Source: Proteobacteria bacterium UBA4656
Lineage (GTDB): Bacteria; Pseudomonadota; Gammaproteobacteria; Xanthomonadales; Ahniellaceae
Assembly (NCBI GenBank): GCA_002405525.1
Contig: DHLY01000013.1
Location: 52,082 to 67,529, forward strand
DNA length: 15,448 nucleotides
Direction of reading: 5' to 3'
The notes below the pieces were generated by a model. That model had not been told where the DNA came from, did not search any database, and saw nothing but the letters and a program-made list of their open reading frames with translations. A program made the translations under genes and the position numbers. The stretch's first letter is position 1, and every line of letters begins with the position of its first letter. Of the stretch, positions 9,041-15,448 are shown in pieces.

Positions 9041-9661
9041 TCAGTCCGTCGGCGATGGCGGGGTGCCCGCGCGCGCCCGCGCGCGCCGGTAGCGCTCGCG
9101 GAACAGGCCTGCCTCCCAGACGAGCAGGCGCCAGGCCAGGTCGACCAGCACGGCCACCGCCAGCCCGACCACCACCCCGCCCAGCAGCAGGCCGCCCAGC
9201 ACGTCGCCCGCCGCTGCGAGCAGTTGACCTCCCTCCACCAGGGCCAGGGCGGCAGCGGGGGCGTAGGCGCCCTCGCTGCCGCCAAGGTGGTGCAGCAGCC
9301 AATGCCCGACGAGATACGTGAAGCCGTAAACCGGCACAGCGCTCAGCGGATTGGTGATGAACTGCAGCGCCGCGCAGACCGGCAGGTTGGCGCGCACCAG
9401 GATGCACAGCAGCAGGGACAACGGCAGCTGCACGCCCATCAGCGGCAGCAGCGCGAGTACCGAGCCGAAGTAGATCGCGCGCAGCAGCGGACCGCGCTTG
9501 AACGACCACAGAAACCAGCTGCGGCGCGCGGTGGCCGCGAACCATTTCAGCACCGGGTAGCGCGCGATGGTCGCGCGCCGCGGCAGCGGGCGCAGCAGGC
9601 GCCGGATGCGGCGCAGGCGCTGACCGTACTCGCGGCGGTGCTGCTCGAGTTCGTCGTGCAT
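9041..9661 (-). CDS. DUF2062 domain membrane protein
   Basis: The protein has 206 residues. After a basic N-terminus (residues 1-60) comes a DUF2062 pattern: [52 protein letters not shown], split over two hydrophobic segments and ending in the N-P-L/T motif typical of the domain. A segment with TYLVGHWLL follows, then a long hydrophobic helix (about 147-180), then an Arg-rich C-terminus partly encoded by a GCGCGC simple repeat (9067-9086). Function of the family is unknown. The start at 9661 lies 50 bp after the mnmG stop on the same strand, so it is probably cotranscribed with mnmG. The Shine-Dalgarno is weak. Confidence 0.82.
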   Translation of the reverse strand: MHDELEQHRREYGQRLRRIRRLLRPLPRRATIARYPVLKWFAATARRSWFLWSFKRGPLLRAIYFGSVLALLPLMGVQLPLSLLLCILVRANLPVCAALQFITNPLSAVPVYGFTYLVGHWLLHHLGGSEGAYAPAAALALVEGGQLLAAAGDVLGGLLLGGVVVGLAVAVLVDLAWRLLVWEAGLFRERYRRARARAGTPPSPTD

Positions 9662-9711
9662 GGGCGATCCGGCCGCGGTCGCTCAGCGCGCGGGCATCGG
9701 CGCGAGCGGGC

Positions 9712-11592
9712 TCATGCCGCGACGCCGGCGCGCTTGAGATGCACCAGCAGCAGCGAGATCGCCGCCGGCGTGACCCCGCTGATCCGCGCCGCCTGGCCGA
9801 TCGTGGCCGGCCGCACGCGGGCGAGTTTCTGTGCCACCTCCGCCGACAGTCCACGCAGCGCGGCGTAGTCGAAGCCGTCGGGGATCGGCAGTGATTCCTG
9901 CCCGCGGTTGCGTGCGATCTCGTCGCGCTGGCGAGCCAGATAGCCCTCGTACTTGGCCTCCACCTCGACCTGCAGGGCCACGCCGGGATCGTCCACGCCC
10001 GGCCCGATCCCGGGAACCCTCGCGAGGTCGGCGTACCCGACCTGCGGGCGGCGCAGCAGGTCGAAGGCCGAGGCCTCGCGCGCGATCTCGATGCCGAGTG
10101 CTTCGCGCACGCGGGCGCCCAAGGAGTTGTTGGGAGCCGCCCACAGCCCGCGCAGGCGCGCCGACTCGCGTTCGATCGCCCCGCGGCGTGCGTCGAAAAC
10201 GGCCCAGTGCGCGTCGTTCACGAGTCCCAGCGCGCGGCCGGCTGCGGTCAGGCGCAGGTCCGCATTGTCTTCGCGCAGGTGCAGGCGGTACTCGGCGCGC
10301 GAGGTGAACATGCGATAGGGCTCGGTGGTGCCGTGGGTGACGAGGTCGTCGACCAGCACCCCGAGGTAGGCCTCGTCTCGGCGCGGGCACCACGGTTCGA
10401 GGTCGCGTGCCGCGCGCGCAGCGTTGACTCCGGCCAGCAGGCCCTGCGCGGCGGCCTCCTCGTAGCCGGTGGTGCCGTTGATCTGGCCGGCGAGGAACAG
10501 ACCCGGGATGGTGCGGGTCTCCAGCGAGTGGCGAAGGCCACGCGGGTCGAAGAAGTCGTACTCGATGGCGTAGCCGGGCCGCGTGATGTGCGCCTGCTCG
10601 AATCCGCGGATCGAGCGCACCAGGGCCACCTGCACGTCGAACGGCAGCGAGGTCGAGATGCCGTTGGGATAGACCTCGTGGGTATCGAGGCCCTCGGGCT
10701 CCACGAACACCTGGTGCGAGACCTTGTCGGCGAAGCGCACCACCTTGTCCTCCACCGACGGGCAGTAGCGCGGCCCGGTGCCCTCGATTGCGCCGGTGAA
10801 CATCGGGCTTCGGTCCAGTGCGCCGCGGATGATCTCGTGGGTGCGCTCGCTGGTGTGGGTGATGTGGCAACTGACCTGGCGCGGGTGGTCGGCCGGACTG
10901 CCGAGGAACGAGAAGACCGGCCGCGGATCATCGCCGGGTTGTTCTTCCAGCACGGCCCAGTCGATGGTGCGGCCGTCGATGCGCGGCGGGGTGCCGGTCT
11001 TGAGCCGGCCTTGACCGAGCGACATCCCGCGCAGGCGGTCGGACAAGGCGATCGATGCCGGGTCGCCCGCTCGGCCACCGCGGTGGTTCTGCAGCCCGAC
11101 GTGGATCAATCCGCCGAGGAAGGTGCCCGCGGTGAGCACCACGCCGCGCGCGCGGATGCGCAGGCCGATCTGGGTCAGCACGCCGGCGATCCGCCCGCCC
11201 TCCAGCCACAGGTCATCCACCGCACCCTGGAACACGGTCAATCCCGGTTGCGCCTCCACCATCGCCCGGATCGCCGCGCGGTAACGCACGCGGTCGGCCT
11301 GGCAGCGGGTGGCCCGCACCGCCGGGCCCTTGGAGGCATTGAGGGTGCGCCAATGGATGCCGGCGCGGTCGGCCGCGCGTGCCATCGCGCCGCCCAGCGC
11401 GTCGATCTCGCGAACGAGGTGGCCCTTGCCGATCCCGCCGATCGCGGGATTGCAGCTCATCTGGCCGATGGTTTCGACGCTGTGGGTCAGCAGCAGGGTG
11501 GTCGCGCCGGCGCGGGCCGCGGCGAGCGCGGCCTCGGTGCCGGCGTGACCGCCGCCGATCACGATCACGTCCCAGGTTCGGTGGAAGTCCAT
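9712..11592 (-). CDS. mnmG: tRNA uridine-5-carboxymethylaminomethyl modification enzyme MnmG
   Basis: The protein has 626 residues, close to the 629 of E. coli. MnmG (GidA) with MnmE and FAD makes cmnm5U/nm5U at the wobble position of certain tRNAs. The dinucleotide motif [11 protein letters not shown] is at 12-22, and SCNPAIGG has the key Cys47. [22 protein letters not shown] and [13 protein letters not shown] (Cys277, same number as E. coli) follow. [21 protein letters not shown] closes the FAD part, and the C-terminal YEGYLARQ and [10 protein letters not shown] segments form the MnmE/tRNA-binding end. The ATG at 11592 gives the exact family N-terminus; the open frame extends 150 codons further without similarity. 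rsmG, the usual neighbour in many bacteria, does not follow; a DUF2062 gene does. Confidence 0.98.
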   Translation of the reverse strand: MDFHRTWDVIVIGGGHAGTEAALAAARAGATTLLLTHSVETIGQMSCNPAIGGIGKGHLVREIDALGGAMARAADRAGIHWRTLNASKGPAVRATRCQADRVRYRAAIRAMVEAQPGLTVFQGAVDDLWLEGGRIAGVLTQIGLRIRARGVVLTAGTFLGGLIHVGLQNHRGGRAGDPASIALSDRLRGMSLGQGRLKTGTPPRIDGRTIDWAVLEEQPGDDPRPVFSFLGSPADHPRQVSCHITHTSERTHEIIRGALDRSPMFTGAIEGTGPRYCPSVEDKVVRFADKVSHQVFVEPEGLDTHEVYPNGISTSLPFDVQVALVRSIRGFEQAHITRPGYAIEYDFFDPRGLRHSLETRTIPGLFLAGQINGTTGYEEAAAQGLLAGVNAARAARDLEPWCPRRDEAYLGVLVDDLVTHGTTEPYRMFTSRAEYRLHLREDNADLRLTAAGRALGLVNDAHWAVFDARRGAIERESARLRGLWAAPNNSLGARVREALGIEIAREASAFDLLRRPQVGYADLARVPGIGPGVDDPGVALQVEVEAKYEGYLARQRDEIARNRGQESLPIPDGFDYAALRGLSAEVAQKLARVRPATIGQAARISGVTPAAISLLLVHLKRAGVAA

Positions 11593-11624
11593 CTGCGACG
11601 GAAAGAATGAGGCCCGAAACGCCC

Positions 11625-11653
11625 AGTCTAGGGAGCCTTCATGCAAGTCTCCA
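11625..11653 (-). promoter_or_regulatory. Possible mnmG promoter
   Basis: On the minus strand TGGAGA (11653-11648) and TAGACT (11630-11625) are 17 bp apart, each 4 of 6 to the sigma-70 consensus. The transcript would start near 11618 with a leader of about 26 nt. Confidence 0.4.
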
Positions 11654-11859
11654 CCCCGGCAAGCTCCCCCGGTGCGGTCTTGGGCGCGCCCGCGCCACCG
11701 GTCCGCCGGCGATGGGGCAAGACTGCCCTTGGCACGGCAACTGCATTGAAGGAGAGGCACCGGTCCGGGTCGACGCCGCGTGCGGTGGGCTGCGCAGGGG
11801 CAGCCGTGACGCCGGATCGGGAAGCACGCCAAGGACGCGCCGCAGTTCAGGGAGGAGAA

Positions 11860-11924
11860 GCTGGCGCCCGGCGGCCCTTGGGGAACAGGGGGGGATCCTT
11901 GGGGAGCATGTGCCGGGCGCCAGC
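11860..11924. repeat. 12-bp perfect inverted repeat enclosing two direct repeats
   Basis: GCTGGCGCCCGG (11860-11871) and CCGGGCGCCAGC (11913-11924) are exact reverse complements separated by 41 bp. Inside, CCTTGGGGA occurs twice (11876-11884 and 11897-11905), 21 bp apart, flanking a run of seven G. Confidence 0.55.
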
Positions 11925-11950
11925 CGACTGCAGCCGGGGACCTGCGCCAG

Positions 11951-11968
11951 CGCGACAGGCCTGTTGCG
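11951..11968. promoter_or_regulatory. 18-bp near-perfect palindrome, operator-like
   Basis: CGCGACAGG and CCTGTTGCG are reverse complements except at one position, with no spacer. The inner 10 bp ACAGGCCTGT is perfect. Shape and size fit a dimeric regulator site, but no regulator is identifiable. Confidence 0.35.
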
Positions 11969-12105
11969 AGTAGAACCGCATCGCGGCCTGCAGACCGTGA
12001 TCTGCTTCCCGGAATCGCGGTCGCGCGCCGGTTCGCCGACACCTGCGGGCGTCAAGCGGGCGGCGCCGGTCCCGGGTGGCCCGTCCCGCCGCGTCACCGA
12101 ACGTG

Positions 12106-12156
12106 CGGAAATGCCGATCCGGTCACGGTTGGCATGCGGAGTGCATCGCATTTCCG
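12106..12156. repeat. 9-bp inverted repeat upstream of the small gene
   Basis: CGGAAATGC (12106-12114) and GCATTTCCG (12148-12156) are exact reverse complements around 33 bp; pairing can extend by G-T and G-C pairs to 12 bp. The loop contains ATGC-GGAGT-GCAT, a small inner hairpin. The element ends 29 bp before the small gene's ATG, so it could form a leader structure or operator. Confidence 0.4.
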
Positions 12157-12185
12157 TGCCCCAGACATGACCCGTTCGACACGCC

Positions 12186-12383
12186 ATGAGCCCCCAGCCT
12201 GCCCCGTACAGCAACGACCCGGTGTTCCTTCGCCACGACCTCATGATCGAGATCGGGCGCATCGACATGGCGCTGGCCGAGTTTCGCCAGCGCGTGGTGG
12301 TCAGCGAACGATCGCCGGCGCTGGCGTCGCTGGAGCAGCGCCGCGCCAAGCTCGAGGACGCGCTGACGCGACTGGCGATCTGA
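12186..12383 (+). CDS. Small hypothetical protein, predicted helical (65 residues)
   Basis: The reading frame starts MSPQPAPYSNDPVFLRHDLM and continues as an almost wholly helical, charged segment (residues about 18-63) with hydrophobic residues at helical spacing (IEIGRIDMALAEF, LASLEQRRAKLEDAL). This suggests a short coiled coil. Third codon positions are almost all G or C, as in its neighbours, which supports real coding. I do not recognise the family. No clear Shine-Dalgarno precedes the ATG, so it may be weakly translated or leaderless. It lies between the dyad-rich spacer and the convergent aromatic lipoprotein gene. Function unknown. Confidence 0.58.
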   Translation: MSPQPAPYSNDPVFLRHDLMIEIGRIDMALAEFRQRVVVSERSPALASLEQRRAKLEDALTRLAI

Positions 12384-12529
12384 AAGCCTGAAGGCGCCGC
12401 GGCGACGCAGCGCCCGGGACGTCCCCGGTCGCCCGCGGCCGCGATCCGGCTGCAACCGTTGCCCTCCGCTGCGGATTCCCCGCGACCTGCATTGCGGTGC
12501 CGCCCGTAACGGCTGCCACCGCCATCGCG

Positions 12530-13777
12530 CTACTCGTCGTCGCGGATGATCCGCTCCAACTGCCGGCTGGACGAGCCGCCATCGTCGTCGCGCCGCGGAG
12601 GCGGGTCGAAACGTGCCGACGATTGGCGCGTCGGCGGTTCGTAGCGCGCGGGTGCTTCGTCGCGCTCCGGCGCCCCGTAGCGCTCGGGCAGGGCGTAGCG
12701 GCCGGCCGGCGTGCCGCGGGAGTACTCGCGACGGTCGAAGCGTGAGGGATCGCTGGCGCCTGCACCGGCATCCGGCGTGGCGTCCCAACCGCGGGCGCCG
12801 CGGCGTGACGGCAACTCGCCACCGGCATCCTGCGGCGTGCCGATCCGTCGATATCGTTCGTTGCGCCAGTCGCCCGGCCGGGTCGACCAGGTGCGCCGCG
12901 AGCCGTCTGCAGCATCCCCACCGCCGTCGCGCCAAGTGGCGGTCCCGTACCCCGTCCCGCGCCCGTCGTCACGCAGCGAGTCGTCGTCATTGCGCTCCGG
13001 CAGGGCCAGGCGCCCGGGACGGTCGCCGCCGGCCGGGGCCGGGACGATCCAGCCCGATTCGCGTCGGCCGGCCAGGCCGTCATCGCCGCGGCGGACCTGG
13101 CCGCGATCATCGCCGCGCGCCGGCGCAGCCTCAGGGTAGCCGAAGCGCGACGGCCGGCCCGGCCGCGCGGCGTCCTGCCCGCGGCGGTCGTAGGCGCTGG
13201 GTTCGCCCCCTCGCCACGGCGGAGCGGCGGGCACCGGAGCGAGGGACGCGCGGTCCGCGCCGGTGCGCCGTGCGATGCGCTCGGCTTCTTCGCTGGCGCG
13301 GCGGTCGCCCCCGCTGCGGCGCCAATCCTCGTAGCCGCGCCGGCCATAACGGTACTCATGCTCGCGCCATGCGCGACGCGAATCGTGGCGGTAGCCGCTG
13401 CCGTGGCTGTCGTACCAGCCGTGGCGGTAAGGCGCGTGCCAGCCGCCCCACCATGGATCGTAAGCGAGCCCGTTCCAGCCGGAGTACCAGCCGCTCCCCG
13501 CCCAGTGGCGATCGCCGTAGTAGCGCCACCCGGGCGTGTACCACGGATCGTACGTCCGCCAGTACGGCGGATGGAACACGCTCGAATAGGGGCTCGACCA
13601 CCCCGACAGCCAGTAACCGCCGCGCCATCCGCCGTCGTCCCAGCGCCCGCCGTAGGAGTAGTCCCCGCCGACGGCGTCGCCGTCGTCATGATAGGCGACG
13701 CCGGGATAGGTCGCGCAGCCGGCCAGCAGCAGAGCGCCCAGCGCGCCGGCGAAGGCGGTACTGCGGAAGGCGAGCAT
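12530..13777 (-). CDS. Trp/Tyr/Gly-rich lipoprotein with a long charged tail
   Basis: The protein has 415 residues. Residues 1-21 end in lipobox LAGC, predicting acylation at Cys21 and an envelope location. Residues 43-154 are exceptionally aromatic: 16 Trp and 15 Tyr in 112 residues, in motifs such as YDPWYTPGW, GWYSGWNGLAYDPWWGGW and HGWYDSHGSGY. From about 155 to the end the chain is Arg/Asp/Gly/Pro-rich and likely disordered, with short repeats of ALPER, APERDEAPARY and EPPTRQ, ending RQLERIIRDDE. No enzyme domain is visible. Aromatic-Gly lipoproteins occur in Xanthomonadales, but I know of no established function. GGAG at 13785-13788 precedes the ATG at 13777 by 7 nt and is preferred over the ATG at 13795. 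It is divergent from the permease gene. Confidence 0.8.
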   Translation of the reverse strand: MLAFRSTAFAGALGALLLAGCATYPGVAYHDDGDAVGGDYSYGGRWDDGGWRGGYWLSGWSSPYSSVFHPPYWRTYDPWYTPGWRYYGDRHWAGSGWYSGWNGLAYDPWWGGWHAPYRHGWYDSHGSGYRHDSRRAWREHEYRYGRRGYEDWRRSGGDRRASEEAERIARRTGADRASLAPVPAAPPWRGGEPSAYDRRGQDAARPGRPSRFGYPEAAPARGDDRGQVRRGDDGLAGRRESGWIVPAPAGGDRPGRLALPERNDDDSLRDDGRGTGYGTATWRDGGGDAADGSRRTWSTRPGDWRNERYRRIGTPQDAGGELPSRRGARGWDATPDAGAGASDPSRFDRREYSRGTPAGRYALPERYGAPERDEAPARYEPPTRQSSARFDPPPRRDDDGGSSSRQLERIIRDDE

Positions 13778-13784
13778 GGCAGTT

Positions 13785-13788
13785 CTCC
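13785..13788 (-). promoter_or_regulatory. Ribosome binding site fixing the aromatic lipoprotein start
   Basis: On the minus strand GGAG lies 7 nt before the ATG at 13777. It excludes the in-frame ATG at 13795, which has no such site and would put charged residues before the signal peptide. Confidence 0.6.
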
Positions 13789-13861
13789 GTTGCATCCAGT
13801 GTTCAGCATCGTGGGCCGGGCGCTGTGAATTCGCACTGAACCCGTGACGGACAGGGCCGCC

Positions 13862-13867
13862 TATACT
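13862..13867 (+). promoter_or_regulatory. Possible -10 of the permease gene
   Basis: TATACT (5 of 6) lies 22 bp before the permease ATG in the 112-bp divergent gap. No good -35 is found at 16-18 bp. A 6-bp dyad, GTTCAG (13801-13806) and CTGAAC (13836-13841), flanks the upstream region and could be an operator shared by both genes. Confidence 0.35.
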
Positions 13868-13889
13868 GCGGCTTCGACCGGGGAATGCC

Positions 13890-14822
13890 ATGGCGCTGCA
13901 CCGACCGACCGGACACTGGCGCCTCGGCCTGTTGCTGGCGCTCGCCACCGCCGTGCTCTGGGCCACCCTGCCGGTGGCGCTGCAGATCGCACTGCAGCGC
14001 ATCGATCCCTGGACCCTGACCTGGGCGCGGTTCGTCTTCGCCGCCCTCGTACTGCTGGCCTGGCTCGCCCTGCGCGGCCAGTTGCGCGGCTTCCGCGGCC
14101 AGACCGGTCGGCGCTGGCTGCTGCTGGGCCTTGCCGGTCTGCTGCTGGTGGGCAACTACCTCGGCTATCTGCTCGGCCTGGACCTGACCACCGCGGCCAA
14201 CGCCCAGCTGCTGATCCAGGCCGCGCCGCTGCTGCTGGCGCTGGGTGGCGTGTGGGTGTTCGGCGAGCGCTTCAGCGGCGGCCAGTGGCTGGGTTTCGCG
14301 ACGGTCGCCGCGGGGCTTGGACTGTTCTTCGCCGACCAGATCGCCGCGGTCGCCGTCACTGCCGGGTCGCGTTACCTTTGGGGCTCGGTGCTGGTGCTGC
14401 TAGGCGCCCTGGTCTGGGCGGGCTACGCGCTGATCCAGAAGCAGCTGCTCACTCATTTCACCTCGACCCAGGTGATGGCGGGGATCTACGCGCTGGCGAG
14501 CGTGCTGCTGTTCCCGCTGGCCGATCCGGCGCGGATGGCTTGCCTGGAACCGGTGTACCTCGCCGCACTGGTCTTCTGTGCGCTCAACACCCTGCTCGCC
14601 TACGGCGCTTTCGCCGAGGCGCTGGCGCACTCGGAAGCCTCGCGGGTGTCGATGGTGCTGGCATGCACTCCCCTGCTCACCGTCGCCACCGTCGAAGTCG
14701 CCCACGCCTTCGCGCCCGCGCTGGTGATGCCGGAGCGGATCGCCCTGCTGGGCTGGATCGGTGCGTCGCTGGTGGTCGCGGGGTCAGCGATGACCAGTGT
14801 GTTGGGGGCGCGGCGGCGGTGA
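13890..14822 (+). CDS. EamA/DMT-family permease
   Basis: The protein has 310 residues with about ten hydrophobic helices in two EamA halves, the usual size for 10-TMS drug/metabolite transporters. Landmarks are WATLPVALQIALQRIDPWTLTWARF (helix 1 to 2, split here by a short loop), TTAANAQLLIQAAPLLLALGG in helices 3-4, and FGERFSGGQWLGFATVAAGLGL, the conserved G-E-R/x-G/W end of the first half. The second half ends PERIALLGWIGASLVVAG. DMT permeases export amino acids, metabolites or drugs; the substrate cannot be read from sequence. GGGGAA precedes the ATG at a short distance. It is convergent with pepN across a heptamer-repeat hairpin. Confidence 0.9.
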   Translation: MALHRPTGHWRLGLLLALATAVLWATLPVALQIALQRIDPWTLTWARFVFAALVLLAWLALRGQLRGFRGQTGRRWLLLGLAGLLLVGNYLGYLLGLDLTTAANAQLLIQAAPLLLALGGVWVFGERFSGGQWLGFATVAAGLGLFFADQIAAVAVTAGSRYLWGSVLVLLGALVWAGYALIQKQLLTHFTSTQVMAGIYALASVLLFPLADPARMACLEPVYLAALVFCALNTLLAYGAFAEALAHSEASRVSMVLACTPLLTVATVEVAHAFAPALVMPERIALLGWIGASLVVAGSAMTSVLGARRR

Positions 14823-14833
14823 GGGCTGTGGAA

Positions 14834-14908
14834 CAGGGCCCAGGGCCAAGGGCCCAGGGCCCAGCAGTCTCCGCAACTTTTCTGGGCCCTGGGCCCTTAG
14901 CCCTGGGC
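14834..14908. repeat. Heptamer (CAGGGCC) repeat forming a 27-bp-arm hairpin, possible bidirectional terminator
   Basis: From 14834 the heptamer CAGGGCC is repeated about four times (CAGGGCC, CAGGGCC, AAGGGCC, CAGGGCC, then CAG). After a 17-nt loop (14865-14881), the complementary array runs from 14882 to 14908 as CTGGGCC, CTGGGCC, CTTAGCC, CTGGGC. Arms 14838-14864 and 14882-14908 pair at 26 of 27 positions. It lies between convergent permease and pepN genes. The TTTT at 14878-14881 is in the loop, not after the stem, so it is not a classical terminator. It looks like a member of a repeat family. Confidence 0.75.
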
Positions 14909-14955
14909 ACGGTCCAAAGCAGCGGCAACCGGCACGTATCCGCAAAACTGCAGCC

Positions 14956-15448
14956 CTAGGCCAAGGCCCGATCGACGATCTCGCCGAGGTCGTTCGAACG
15001 CGGGCTCGCGGCCAGCGATTCGAGCGCGGCACGCATCAGCGCGGCGCGGCGCGGCTCGATCCGCCGCCAGCCGTTGAAGGCACCGGCCAGTCGGGCCGCG
15101 ACCAGCGGATTGAGCGCATCGACCGTGCGGATCGCTTCGGCGAGCAGGGCATAGCCCGAGCCGTCGACGCGGTGGAAAGCGACGCGGTTGGCGCGGCTGA
15201 AGGTGCCGACCAGGGCGCGCACCTTGTTCGGCCTGCGCCAAGAGAACGCGTCGTCCGCGAGCAGTTCGCGCACGCGCTCGACGGTCGTCTCGCGCGGCGC
15301 GCCGGCTTCCAGCGCCAGCCACTTGTCCAGCACCAACGAGTCGTCGTGGAAGCGCACCTTGAACGCGTGCGCGGCGGCGTCTGCGCCAGGCAGGTCGTGG
15401 CGGCGCAGCAAGGCCAGTGCGCCGAGGCGGTCGGTCATGTTGCGCGCG
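14956..15448 (-). CDS. pepN: Aminopeptidase N, C-terminal part (partial)
   Basis: The frame is open to the window edge, and an in-frame ATG at 15438 is internal. The visible 164 residues match the C-terminal helical domain of gammaproteobacterial PepN, an M1-family zinc aminopeptidase of the cytoplasm. Segments are ARNMTDRLGALALL, LVLDKWLALEAGAPRE, RVRELLADDAFSWRRPNKVRALVGTFSRAN, FHRVDGSGYALLAEAI, LNPLVAARL and the end DRALA. The E. coli protein has closely similar DNMTDR, DKWF, NPNRIRSL, GSGY and KALA elements. The HEXXH catalytic site lies outside the window. The C-terminal domain is complete to its stop. Confidence 0.95.
   Translation of the reverse strand, partial: ARNMTDRLGALALLRRHDLPGADAAAHAFKVRFHDDSLVLDKWLALEAGAPRETTVERVRELLADDAFSWRRPNKVRALVGTFSRANRVAFHRVDGSGYALLAEAIRTVDALNPLVAARLAGAFNGWRRIEPRRAALMRAALESLAASPRSNDLGEIVDRALA

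Larger units (their letters stand above)
11593..12185. other. 593-bp non-coding stretch rich in dyad symmetry
   Basis: This is the only long gene-free stretch. Open frames cross it on both strands, but none has a convincing start, family match or good third-position bias. It contains a likely mnmG promoter next to mnmG, a 6-bp hairpin at 11788-11805, a 12-bp inverted repeat at 11860-11924, an 18-bp near-palindrome at 11951-11968 and a 9-bp inverted repeat at 12106-12156. It could hold a structured RNA, a regulatory region or a decayed gene. No DnaA boxes, tRNA or known RNA family was recognised. Confidence 0.5.

Noticed and set aside
8929..9285. Extended N-terminus of Tex overlapping the DUF2062 gene
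   Set aside because: The added 119 residues are antisense-like low complexity in the wrong frame of DUF2062. Tex homology begins at MSPIEHRIA.
10207..11610. Long plus-strand open frame over mnmG
   Set aside because: Antisense artefact of high GC content; its translation has no recognisable domain.
11593..12042. Extended N-terminus of MnmG from an upstream start
   Set aside because: The extra 150 residues are Arg/Pro/Ser-rich and unlike MnmG. The ATG at 11592 gives the exact family N-terminus and puts Cys47 and Cys277 at the E. coli numbers.
11593..12185. Replication origin upstream of mnmG (gidA), as in E. coli
   Set aside because: No TTATNCACA-like DnaA boxes, no AT-rich unwinding region and no mioC, rsmG, dnaA or atp genes nearby.
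13844..14959. Alternative plus-strand frame over the permease gene
   Set aside because: It is Arg/Pro-rich and overlaps the clear ten-helix EamA reading frame.
14981..15002. GTTCGAA-like T-loop motif suggesting a tRNA
   Set aside because: It lies inside the pepN coding sequence, and no acceptor or anticodon stems can be formed around it.

Overview
The window is GC-rich, densely packed bacterial chromosome with strongly GC-biased third codon positions. Gene content (tatABC, tex, mnmG, pepN, a DUF2062 protein, a MoxR ATPase and a CoxE-like VWA protein, a BPSS1780-type membrane protein) is ordinary proteobacterial. The protein flavour, such as the TatA start MGSMSIWHW and an aromatic-rich lipoprotein, suggests a gammaproteobacterium of the Xanthomonadales/Lysobacterales. 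That assignment is an inference, not a proof. No rRNA, tRNA, transposase, phage gene or CRISPR array was seen.

Layout. 1-66: tail of an upstream membrane protein (+). 167-841: secreted SYLF-domain lipid-binding protein (+). 956-2289: tatA-tatB-tatC operon (+), the twin-arginine translocase. 2291-3112: BPSS1780-like membrane protein (-), its stop facing that of tatC across one base. 3113-3298: spacer with a 26-bp perfect palindrome and a second hairpin. 3299-4477: CoxE-like VWA protein (-). 4616-5473: YbaY-like lipoprotein (+), divergent from the VWA gene. 5601-6440: MoxR/CoxD-like AAA+ ATPase (-). The ATPase and VWA protein are normally partners, but here a lipoprotein gene on the other strand separates them. 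6511-8928: tex (-), with a strong hairpin after its stop. 9041-9661: DUF2062 membrane protein (-). 9712-11592: mnmG (-). 11593-12185: 593 bp without a convincing gene, rich in dyad symmetries. 12186-12383: small probable gene (+). 12530-13777: Trp/Tyr/Gly-rich lipoprotein (-). 13890-14822: EamA/DMT-type permease (+). 14823-14955: spacer built around a large heptamer-repeat hairpin. 14956-15448: C-terminal part of pepN (-), running off the window.

Most genes are housekeeping or cell-envelope functions. The export machinery (Tat), SYLF protein, two lipoproteins, three integral membrane proteins and permease make this largely an envelope-related neighbourhood. mnmG (tRNA wobble modification), tex (RNA-binding transcription accessory protein) and pepN (peptide turnover) are informational or metabolic.

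I found no clear new defence or mobile system. The least ordinary items are: a Tex protein with an extra in-frame segment of about 35 residues containing a 39-bp tandem repeat; the 27-bp-arm hairpin made of CAGGGCC heptamers between the permease and pepN; the MoxR/VWA pair split by a YbaY-like lipoprotein with an extra C-terminal domain; the aromatic-rich lipoprotein; and the dyad-rich non-coding block upstream of mnmG.
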